From Cenococcum geophilum 1.58 (taxonomy: Eukaryota; Ascomycota; Dothideomycetes; Gloniales; Gloniaceae), in contig KV748206.1 of the NCBI GenBank assembly GCA_001692895.1, forward strand, positions 318,434 to 382,433: DNA of 64,000 nt, written 5' to 3'. The position numbers were made by a program, and so were the translations under genes. The first letter of the stretch is position 1. Every line of letters starts with the position of its first letter. Positions 35,094 through 44,899 of this stretch are shown here, in pieces. Below the pieces are notes generated by a model, which ran no database searches, had not been told where the DNA came from, and worked only from the letters and a program-made list of their open reading frames with translations.

Positions 35094-36264
35094 ATGGAGC
35101 AAGCATCAGCTACGCAGCAAGGTAGAAAGCCAAATCCTCTAGACCATACCGGCCTCTGTTTGTTATCCCTTGACAGTGGCGGTGTCCGAGGGCTCTCGAC
35201 GCTCTATATCTTGAAGAGTCTTATGACGCGGCTAAATCACGAACGTAAAACAGCAAACCTTCCGCCTTTGAAGCCATGTGAGGTATTCGACCTTATCGGT
35301 GGGACTAGCACAGGAGGGTACGGATAGCAACCTTTGCTAGTGTCTTAGTTAACGTAAATAGGCTCATCGCCATCATGCTTGGCCGGCTTGAGATGAACGT
35401 AGATGAATGTATTGCGGCATACCGTGAGCTTATTAAGGCTGTCTTTGAAGAGAGACAGAGCCGATTTGGAGTGGGCGGCACCGGAAATATCAAAGCGCAG
35501 TTCTCTTCGGAAACGCTGGAAAACGCCATTAGGAAGGTCATTGCCAGCCGTGAGGGCATATCAGAAGGAGATGCCTTCAATGATGGAAAGCCTCGTGGAT
35601 GCAGAGTGTAAGTACGCCTGCTGAGCCGCGTGGATTAGGCTAATAAGGTTGTAGTTTTGTGTGCACTACTGCGTATGAGACTAGGGGAACGACACGCCTC
35701 AAAAGTTACAGTCTTCCTGGTGAACTCAATAATCAGACTCCAACCATCTGCGAGGCCGCACTAGCAACATCAGCGGCCACCCGGTTCTTCGATCCTGTTA
35801 CTATAGAGGCACGTAAATTTGTTGGCGGGGAACTAGGCGCAAATAATCCAGTAGATGAGGTGGAGGCGGAAGCTTCAGATATCTGGTGCGCTGAAACAGC
35901 AGATTTGAAACCGCTTGTTAAGTGCTTTATTTCAATTGGCACCGGGAACCCTGGAAAGAATCCAATCGAAGATACGGTATGGAAATTCCTTTCAGAAACC
36001 TTAGTAGAAATTGCGACCGAGACAGAACGAACCGCAGTAAGATTTGCTGCTCGTTGGAAAGGGCATCTTGACAATAAGCGTTACTTTCGCTTCAATGTGC
36101 AACAAGGACTCCAACATATTGGACTTGCTGAATATAAGAAGGAAGGACTAATCGAAACTACAACGTTTGAGTACCTGGAAGAAACCGACCAATATTTTCG
36201 CGTCCGAGATTGTGCTAGAAATTTGGAACAGAAGCGAAGTATGTATCTTGAGGATTTCGCCTAG
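35094..36264 (+). CDS. Patatin-like protein, catalytic Asp lost (probable pseudoenzyme)
   Basis: Head-to-head paralogue of the minus-strand patatin. Three exons: 35094-35317, 35362-35607 and 35655-36264. Introns 35318-35361 (44 bp, GTACGG...TAG) and 35608-35654 (47 bp, GTAAGT...TAG, GGCTAATAAG branch region) sit at the same positions and phases as in the paralogue, giving 359 residues. The nucleophile motif GTSTG (Ser72) is kept. The oxyanion loop reads DSGGVRG at 27-33 (second Gly now Ser), and the position of the catalytic Asp reads GGE at 214-216 instead of DGA. Asp to Gly needs A-to-G, which is not a RIP change. The frame is otherwise whole, so the protein may be made but should hydrolyse poorly or not at all; a binding or regulatory role is conjecture. 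A GTATGT donor-like site near 36238 leaves an alternative 3' end possible. The ankyrin gene starts 93 bp downstream. Confidence 0.8.
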
Positions 36265-36356
36265 CATCTGGAAGCGCATTTCTTGGCTGATGTTGTGAAG
36301 ACAAAACCGACACTGTGTTCGCCGCCTTTGTCCATGTAAGATCAATATAACTCACT

Positions 36357-38159
36357 ATGACGTCTATTAAAAGCTCACTTAATAGGAATATAATATACGC
36401 ATTTTACAGCTCCAGACAAGTTGCGTGTCTTACTCCCTGGTATAACCCTTTGCTGACTGGCCTAGGTACAGCTGCTGCAAGCATGGTGCCTTACCAAAGT
36501 GGTGGCAGCCATCTTGCAAATATGACACGAACGATGGGCCAAGGACTGCTTGGTGCTTGCCCACCTGCTTGCCCATGCACATGTCACGATATTCGCCACA
36601 TAAAAACACCCTTTAGATGGCTGTTTGGAATGTTAATTATGAATTATTCTGGAACACCTCTCGGAATCTCGAAATGTTCAGAACCATCTTGTGGTGGGAG
36701 TCCGTCGCAATTCTGTGGGAAAGGAGCATACTACAAGCCCCGTTGGCTACGTAAAGAGGCGCTCCATTTCCTCATCAAACCTATGGGTGCTCCAGAAACC
36801 TCGTGGCACCTGGAGCTCACATTGCGAAATCTTGTTCCCTGGGGGTGTCCATTTTTCATTGCAGCTTATAATGGAGATGTGGAACAGCTAAAAGCTCTGA
36901 TAAAAGCGGGAGTGGGTCTCAATGATCAAAGTGATGACTTTGGCAGCACTGCTTTGGGAGTAAGTTATCCGCTAACGGAAATCTGACGGCTAGACGGAGA
37001 TGAGGCAATTAACCCGTGCAGTTGACGCTCGCATTCGGTCAGCTTGATGCTTGCGAAGTATTAATCAAGGCTGGTGCCAATCCCAATATACCAAATACAA
37101 GTCAACGGTAAGTCCATTTAATTGGTATCATATTAGGATTTAACCATGACATATCGCAGGACCACCTTCGATGACGCTTGGGAAGCCATAATTGCGGGTA
37201 GAGATCCTCCCGAGTATTTAAAAAGATTAGAATGGATGTTTCCGAGGGGTGATAAATTGGACGACTGGAATCTAACGAATATCCACAAGATCGTAATGGG
37301 CATCATGCATCGCGATCTCAAATACGAGCTACGCCAGTCATCTTCGAGTATAAATGCAAGAGATGCATTTGGAAGAACAGCTCTGTGGTGGTCATGCTCT
37401 AAAGGCAGCACACATACAACAGAAACCCTCCTTAGACACGGCGCGGATCTTAACATTGTTGACAACACTCATGCTACACCTCTGCATGCGGCCGTTACTT
37501 CAGGCAACATTGATATGGTTAGGCTGATGCTACGATATGGAGCGGAGTCTCGAGATATTGACGACTGGGGGAGTACCCCACTAATGACTGCTGTTTGGCA
37601 TGATAGTAATGAATTAATCGACCTCTTACTGAAGCACGGAGCGGACATTAGAGCACGTGATAAGTGCCTAGGCCAGACAGCTTTATCATTTGCTGCCAAA
37701 ACAAATCACGTACGATCGGCCAAATCGCTATTAGAGCATGGTGCCGATATGAATGAAAAAGATGACTACGGAGACAGCCCACTCTTTCTGAGTGTGCTAG
37801 GTAGGGCTGCTGCAACAACGCAATATTTTCTTCGACAAGGAGCAGACTACACAGTAACAAATAAATCCGGCAAAACTATCCTGCATTATGCTGCGGAGTT
37901 TGGTACCCCTGAGGTTTTGGCGGCTTTGACGGCTTTCGATCTTAGCGAGCTTGATATACATGCTAAAGATAAGGAGGGGAAGACTGCAAACGATGTTTTC
38001 GAAAAGAGCAAAACTCTGCGGACCAGAGACGTAGCAGACGCCTTCTATGACCTAATTGGAATGGCGTGGTACCCGGAAGTTTCTGATATTGTAAGGGTGG
38101 AGACAGAATCCGAGGAGAGCTCGGTTGAGAGCAACTATCAAGACTGCCAAGAAAATTAG
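36357..38159 (+). CDS. Ankyrin-repeat protein with N-terminal Cys-rich module
   Basis: Exons 36357-36959, 37022-37107 and 37160-38159. Introns 36960-37021 (62 bp, GTAAGT...CAG) and 37108-37159 (52 bp, GTAAGT...CAG) join the frames exactly, giving 562 residues. Residues 68-77 read CPPACPCTCH, followed by further Cys at 107, 112 and 120, a Cys/His module seen before ankyrin repeats in fungal proteins. Ankyrin repeats start near residue 162 and are clearest from about 305 to 470 (GRTALWWSC, GADLNIVDN, TPLHAAVTSGN, GADIRARDK, GQTALSFAAK). The C-terminus is acidic (ETESEESSVES). Ankyrin repeats bind protein partners; the partner is unknown. Base composition is normal and the frame is unbroken. The 93-bp gap to the patatin-like gene on the same strand suggests co-regulation, but this is inference. 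Confidence 0.82.
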
Positions 38160-38317
38160 CATTACTATAACTTCCTTTAGAACTGGCGAAGACTCTAGAA
38201 AGTCAGTTTTCTTAAAGCGGCAGGCTAAAGGTAGTGCGAATGCGGAACAGTGGAGCTGCGAGAGCACGATTACGAGTGATATCTAATGGTAATGTAGGTA
38301 ATTTAGCACTTCACGTC
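38160..38317. other. Ankyrin gene 3' flank
   Basis: Short non-coding stretch ending at the outer TIR element. No terminator-like signal claimed. Confidence 0.5.
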
Positions 38318-38853
38318 GCCACCGTTAGCAGGGAGGGCGGTCGACCCGCTCCGGCCACACCCTTGTTAAGGGTCTACTTCCTGGGATTGAAGAATAGAGG
38401 AAATGGGAACTGTGGTTAGTGTTGGAATAAACGGTCTTAAGTGTAGTGTTGTGGCGGTGATGCACTGCCTCCGCTGCTCGGCGTTTGGCTTGGCGCGGTT
38501 GCTGAGTCAACTAAACCGTGCCGAAACCCCCAACCTGTTATCTCAGTAAGCGACTCAGACGGCAAGGGCAATAAAGGCGCACTCACTAATACTAAAGTAC
38601 CACTAGTCTCTATCCTAAAAAACGCCACTTTTTTTCAACCAATCAGCTATCTACCAACCTTTAGTTTGCCCTGCCGTCTGAGGCCCTATGGTGCGGAACT
38701 CTATGGTGCTCAACTTCAATTTTCGCAATTTTGTATGAGAGACACTCTCACCTATATATTTAACCCCCCAATAACACCTATTTAACCTAATAAGCTAATA
38801 AGCTAAATTAGACTAGTCTCCTCTATAATTAATTAGATTTTTATTAAAATATA

Positions 38854-39277
38854 ACGTAAAGCACCACCGAGTCGCACATACTACCGAATCGAACACTTCA
38901 AAATACACCAAAAACCCTAAATTTTACTTTTAAATATCTTAACCACTACTTAATAATATTTTCTAAAAATTTAAATATAAGCTTTTATATGCCGATTTTA
39001 GTATATATTATAATATTAGAGCGTATAGCTTAATAGTTATTATAATATAGAGTTTAGGGGCTAAAAATAGAGATGTTTCTAAATATCTTAACAACTACTA
39101 GACTTTATACTCTAATATTATAATAGGCACTCGCATAGATATATAGAAGCTTATATTTAAATTTTTAGAAAATATTATTAAGTAGTGGTTGAGATATTTA
39201 AAAGTAAAATTTAAGGTTTTTGGTGTATTTTGAAGTGTTCGATTCGGTGGTGTGTGCGACTCGGTGGTGCTTTACGT
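38854..39277. mobile_element. 424-bp MITE with 131-bp TIRs and TA duplication
   Basis: It starts ACGTAAAGCACCACCGAG and ends as the reverse complement. The inverted arms span 38854-38984 and 39147-39277 with a few C/T-type mismatches. TA dinucleotides flank both sides (38852-38853 and 39278-39279), the target choice of Tc1/mariner-type transposases. There is no coding frame. It lies inside the middle TIR element. Confidence 0.88.
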
Positions 39278-39346
39278 TAAAGCTATTAGCTAGGTAAGAT
39301 TTTGCGACGAAATTGTGCCTAGGCGAGGCTCTGGTAATGCAGCGTT

Positions 39347-39702
39347 AAAAATTACCTTTTTAACTGCCGTATCTCGACCCTTTTATAACGTCTAGTTACT
39401 ATAAAAATACTACAAGGTAGGAGCTCTTTAGCTTCTCTATCCATTGCACTAAATAACGACGTTATAGCTATATTATATAAAATATTAGATATGGGTAGTC
39501 GGTCGCATTTTATCTAAAATCGTCAAAAATTACCTTTTTTACTGCCGTATCTTAACCCTTTTATAATATCTAGTTATTATAAAAATACCATAAGGTAGGA
39601 GCTCTTTGGTTTCTCTATCTATTGCACTAAATAACGACGTTGTGGCTATATTATATGGGATATTAGATATAGGCAGTCGGTTGCACTTTATCTAAACTCG
39701 TC
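39347..39702 (+). repeat. 178-bp tandem duplication
   Basis: Units 39347-39524 and 39525-39702 both begin AAAAATTACCTTTTTWACTG and contain GGTAGGAGCTCTTTRG and TGCACTAAATAACGACGTT. They differ mainly by transitions. It sits within the middle TIR element. Confidence 0.85.
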
Positions 39703-40380
39703 GCTATAAATCTTACGAGTCGACCTAAAAAAGTCACTTTACGTTTTTCTACCTATAATTTTAATAACTTACTTTTATACTATAGGGTTTTTATATAAAT
39801 ATTCTTAAAAAGTAGCTTTAGTTATATAATCGATTAGATTTTTAAAAATACGTTATTTAAGGTGGAGGTAGGGCATTAAAAAAGGTAAAAAAATATTTTA
39901 GTCTTAAATCGACCCTCCTATGTTTTTGCACTAAAGGCCCTTAGACGGCAATCCAGATAGCTTTATTAACTAACCCTAATTCGATTATACTAGTAAGGGT
40001 CTAGTAAAGCTATACTAGTTAAGTACTAGCGAGATTTACTATCTTGATTGCCGGCTAAGTCGCTTACTAAGATAACTAACCTATATCCTCGTTAACGGAT
40101 ATACATTAAACAGGCGCTCCCGTAGGCGGGTCTTCCGTAGGGATTAACACTAGCCCCATAACTAGGGCTTTTCAACCCTAGGGCTCTTAATCACACCTAC
40201 ACTTTTAAATTTAGCGCCATTAACGTATTTTAGACCAACCCTTTTGTTTATAGTCGTTGGAGCAGAGTTCCTCCAAGCTTCGCGGAGCTACCTCTAAGGG
40301 CGATCTCTTGTGCCTAGAGGAACGTTAGTTCCGAAAGGAGTTAAATACCGCCCAAGAAAAAATTGGGTTGCGCTCGTCTT

Positions 40381-40672
40381 GCCCTCTCATTAGTTAAATC
40401 TTTTCGCCCTTATTGGCTAAATCTTCTCGCCCTCTTATTGGTTAAATCTTCTCGCCCTTTTATTTATTAAATTTTCTTACCCTCTTATTTGTTAAATCTT
40501 CTTCGCTTTTATTTATTAAATCTTCTTACGCTCTTATTTATTAAACCTTCTTACGCTCTTATTTATTAAAACTTCTCACCCTCTTATTTATTAAAACTTC
40601 TTACCCTCTTATCTACTAAATCTTCTCGCGCTCTTATTTACCGAATTTTCTCGCCCCCTTACTAGTTAGCTT
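40381..40672 (+). repeat. ~25-bp minisatellite (copy B)
   Basis: About 11 units homologous to the arrays at 30545 and 54366. Confidence 0.85.
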
Positions 40673-41028
40673 TTTACCTCTTTAGGCTAATTAACGTATT
40701 CTCTTTAGAATTTCTTTACGCCGCTAGTATAGTTAGTTAGAAGGTATAGGTAGAAAAGGGGATCCTTAAGTATATTCGCTTATTAAGATCGGCTTATTAT
40801 TTACTTTGGTATAAATGTTCTATCTCTTTTATAAAGTAAATTATAGCTTTAACCGCGCTAATATTTGGGAAACGCTATAAAAATAAGGGTGTGGCCAGAG
40901 CGGGTCAGCCGCCCTCCCTACTAGTGGTAGCAAGTTTAAAGTATTTAGCGCTTTAATCGCCGGCTGTAAATACCACTAATTATACTACTACTAAATCTGT
41001 TCTAATTATTAGACCCTTATAAGGGTAT

Positions 41029-41296
41029 TGTATAATTATAGCACCTATTATACTAACTGCGTGCTTACGCGTTTGGTACGCCGAGTACGCGTTTACGCGT
41101 TTGGTGCACTAACCACCCACTTACGCGTCTGGTGCACTTCTGAAGCACTAACTAATTAGGGGGGAGGCGCATTAGTATATAGACTACGTAGTCTACTTTA
41201 TATAATTGACAGTTACCATCTAAACAAGTATACGATACTATATGTATTTCGTGCCCGTGGATACGACTTACTTATGCTATTAAGTTAGTACAAATA
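41029..41296 (+). repeat. Copia 5' LTR
   Basis: 268 bp, starting TGTATAATTATAGCACC. It contains four ACGCGT words at 41067, 41087, 41095 and 41123 and an inverted GACTACGTAGTC. More heavily mutated (C to T, G to A) than the 3' LTR. Confidence 0.93.
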
Positions 41297-41801
41297 CTAA
41301 TTAGTAAGCGCGCACAGATCAGCAATTACTTAATACCTCCCCTAAGCGATATACATAACAGCAACTACCTGTTTAGACTCCTAGTACGACCTACTAGAAG
41401 GTCGGAAGTCGGGGATTATAGACTTATCTCTAACTCTATATACTTATTTAAGTCTTAGTATGGTTTACTAGAAGTTTATAAACGCGAATATAGACCTTTA
41501 CGGAACCCCCTACCCTCCTTTAATACCTTTAACCTCTTTTTAGACCCCTTACGGAGACCTCTTACCCTTCTATAAACTACTATGGACCTATTAATCGCCT
41601 TTATGGACTGTTATAAGACCTTTACGGAACCCCTCTACCTCTAAACCTTAAACCCCTATTTCTACTATACCCTTTAACCTCTTTTTAGACCCCTTACGGA
41701 GACCCTCTTACCCTTTTACAAACTGTTATGGATATTAACTACCTTTACGGAACACTATAGGACCTTTACTACCCGCTACGCACTATAATATACTATATAG
41801 T
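41297..41801 (+). other. Copia leader with ~144-bp duplication
   Basis: Untranslated leader between LTR and gag. A segment with CTCTTTTTAGACCCCTTACG recurs at about 41530 and 41674, and many short TTTACGGA words are scattered through it. No primer-binding site identified. Confidence 0.6.
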
Positions 41802-42569
41802 ATGGCAGACCTAAGAAAGTAAGTTGATAAAGGGTAAGAAAAGTGGAGGTAAGGAGTCGACCTTACGTCTATAAACGACGTTAACGACTATATTAAATTT
41901 AAAGTTCTTAAATACCAATATTTTAAGCTTATAGATGACGATCTATGGGAGTAATATTAGGAAGACTTTACGGACTTTACGGAAGCTATTTTTAAGGCCT
42001 ATAACCCTACTACTATCCGTAACCTATAAACCCTCTTACGCCACTAAGGCGTATAGGTTAAAAGGGACAAACGAGTTACTGTTGTATAGTCTTTATATAA
42101 TATAATATATAAGGAGGACCAAACGGAATAGACTAAAGAGGAAATTCTAGACTAGGTTAAAGCTAAAAATAAACTCCTTGCTTCTTTTAAACTTAATAAA
42201 ATTGCTAGCCTTATACCTAACCTACTTAACTAAACTCGTCCTATAAACCTAAGCGATTTTAGAATTAATCTTACGGGCTAAAGTATACCTAGTACTTAAG
42301 TTATGGACCGTAATACCCCTGTAAACTAAACTATAGACTGTAATACCCCTATAAACTAAAATACGGACTAAAACCTTCCCGCTGTTATCTAAGTTATAGA
42401 TCCGCAACCTACCTAACTAAAGACTTATAGTAAGGAGCTAGCTAACCTAGCTAAGCTTTATACCGATAAATCTAAGTATAGCGGCGAAAATAATAACTTT
42501 GACTTTAAACTGACTATCTTTATGGACCTCTGCTAGAAGGCTAATATTCCTAAATAAGAGTTTAGCTAC

Positions 42570-44100
42570 GTCAGGAAAACGGAAAGTGGCGCAGAAAATT
42601 TGGTTTTGCTAAAAGTGTTTTTAGGGCCCAGGGCTAGCTTTCCGCCATATTAGCTAACTCCCCCTAGCCTAGGGCTAGCTTTTAGCTATATTAGCTGACC
42701 CCCCCTAGCCTAGGGCTAGCTTTTAGCTATATTAGCTAACCCCCCCTAGCCTAGGGCTAGCTTTTAGCCATATTAGCTAAGCCTTAGAGCTATACGCTAG
42801 CACTATGCTAGCTTATAGCTATAAAATAAATATTATTACTATTATTATATTTATTGCTATTAGGGTATTAAAATCCTAAAGGCCTTCGGGTAGGCTCCTA
42901 GTAGGCTTCCTAGTAGGCTCCTAGCAGGACTTTAATTTTCCTTATTATCTAAATTATCCGAAGTACTATTGGGTCCCCGCTATATTCCCAACAGCCTCTA
43001 CACGTGCCTTTATATACCCCTTATATACCTAAATGCCACCTTTACCCTTCCTTCCTTCCTTATATCCTCCCTACTTAGGGAGGCACCTAAACGGTAGCTA
43101 GAGGACTGTGACTAGAACCAGACGACCGTCGCCAGAACTAGACGACCGTCGCCAGAACTAGACGACCGTCGCCAGAACCAGACGACCGTCACCAGAACCA
43201 GACGACCGTCGCCAGAACCAGACGACCGTCGCCAGAGCTAGACGATAATCGTTTAAACGACCAGCCAGCAAACACCACGATCAATTCAATCGATCGATCG
43301 AATCGAACTAGAGCCTTAATATTATCCTATTACCAAATCAAATCGAATCAAGGCCTCTTAGGGAGGCACCCTAGATAACTACTGTTTAAACGTACAGCCA
43401 GCAAACGCCTAGAGAGAACGATTCGAATTAATATAATTAATCGCAATCAAATTAAGCAGAGCCTTTAATTGGGCCAACCTCTCCCCTAAATTACAGATAT
43501 AGACAGGTAGGCATAGACAAGTAGGCACGACCGGTAGGTATAGACAGGTAGGCACGAACAAGTAGGACGGTCAGACGGTAGGACAGGTAGGACAGGTAGG
43601 ATAGGTAGGATAGGTAGAATAGGTAGGACAGGTAGGATAGGCAGGACAGGCAGGACAGGCACTAGGCCTAGTTAGGAAATNAGTANATNGCCGGCGGATC
43701 ATCGGGAACGCCGCCAATTGACGATTTGGAGACTCTGCGAGAGATATCCCTTATAGCTACTATTAATTTTAAATTTTTGAATTTTGAATTTTGAATTTTG
43801 AATTTTAAATTTTGAATTTTTGAATTTTATTATAATTATACATATTGCAGCTATAGGAAATATTATATAAAATGTATAAAACGTATAAAATGTATAAAAC
43901 GTATAAAATGTATAAAATGTATAAAATGTATAAAACGTATAAAACGTATAAAATGTGTTAATGTTACTAATATGGCCCCGGGCTAGCCCTGGGCTAGCGT
44001 AAATAAGTATATATAAGCAGATCAGCGGATCTAGCTAAAATGACCCCGGGCCAGCCCTGGGCTAGCCCCTAGCTAGCCCCTACCACCCTCCCGTTTTCCT
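42570..44100. repeat. Composite tandem-repeat block inside copia gag
   Basis: Successive modules: a 41-bp repeat with CTAGGGCTAGCTTTTAGC, four units (42628-42790); AGGCTCCTAGTAGG-type repeats (42890-42930); a 20-bp repeat GACGACCGTCGCCAGAACCA (43108-43250); a 10-bp repeat GGACAGGTAG (43540-43665); ambiguous bases; an 8-bp GAATTTTG array (43765-43830); and a GTATAAAATGTATAAAAC array (43868-43960). GGGCTAGC-containing words lie at both ends (42630 and 43980-44060). The 20-bp and GGTAGG modules and the flanking CCTTCCTTCCTT and GGGAGGCACC recur in the same order at 58490-59510. Confidence 0.85.
43681..43750. other. Ambiguous bases followed by foreign-looking GC-rich bit
   Basis: N at 43681, 43686 and 43689 mark uncertain base calls. 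Directly after, about 60 bases (CCGGCGGATCATCGGGAACG and on) are far GC-richer than anything around. A sequencing or assembly join is likely. Confidence 0.6.
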
Positions 44101-44899
44101 AACGTAAGCCTACTCTACTATGCTGCGCGGCCTAGCACTTAACTACTACTACACTAACCTTAAGAGTAACCCCCTTGGTGTTCCTTTTGATAAGCTATGT
44201 AAAGCTATATATAACTACTTTAAAGGACTAGAATATAAGCGTGATATCCTTACCTAATGGAATGCGACTAAGCTACGGACCGTAATAGATAAGAATACTG
44301 AAAAATCGACTATAGAGTGCCTATAAATCCTTATTAAAGACCTCCGCTACCTATAGCACGGTCTTAATATTAAGCTTTAAATAGATGACTTTCTGTATAA
44401 TAAACTTATTACGGCCTGCTAGGAAGTAGAGCCCTGTAAGTACGCCTACTATAAGCCTGCAGATACCTTAGCTGGCCTTATTAATAATTTACGCTCCTCT
44501 ATTATAACGTATAAAGTCTTAAACCTATTAGGCAGCACTTAAGCCTTTATTACGGATATTTAATATCCGTAAATAGACTTAGACGTCTACTTTATAGACC
44601 GCCGCTACCGCTAGTAGCACCCGTACCGACTAAGTCCTACCTATAACCCCTATAGCAACCCCTGTATAAAAATATACCCCCGTAGATAAACCAGCTAGAA
44701 GTGCTTTGTGTGTGGTAAGGAAGGATGTTGGTCTATAAGGTATACTTAGGAAGAATATAATAAGTTTAGGAAGAGACTTAATAGCCGTATTAACTAGTTT
44801 ATTTTGGAATACGAAGGAGAGGAAGTAGAAGAGCCCCCTAATGAGTTAATAGAAGCCCTTATAATTAACTTTAACTTAGATACTTAGGAATAAGAGACC

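Larger units (their letters stand above)
38537..40076. mobile_element. Middle TIR element inserted in copy B
   Basis: Terminal inverted repeats start GTTATCTCAGTAAGCGAC on the left and, reverse-complemented, GTTATCTTAGTAAGCGAC on the right (26 of 29 positions agree; mismatches mostly C/T). Flanks CAACCT (38531-38536) and TAACCT (40077-40082) make a 6-bp target duplication with one C/T change. Copy C of the outer element lacks this insertion. Each end is itself a foldback: CTCAGACGGC at 38554 pairs with GCCGTCTGAG at 38682, and CTTAGACGGC at 39940 pairs with GCCGGCTAAG at 40059. No coding capacity. Confidence 0.75.
38318..40931. mobile_element. Outer TIR transposon (copy B) with nested insertions
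   Basis: The left end GCCACCGTTAGCAGGGAGGG and the reverse complement of the right end, GCTACCACTAGTAGGGAGGG, continue to match for about 50 bp with few differences. The left segment (38318-38530) matches 53905-54107, and the right segment (40077-40931) matches 54108-54968. The middle is a younger insertion (38537-40076). The right half carries the ~25-bp minisatellite. No transposase frame, so it is non-autonomous. I could not find a convincing target duplication. Confidence 0.8.
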
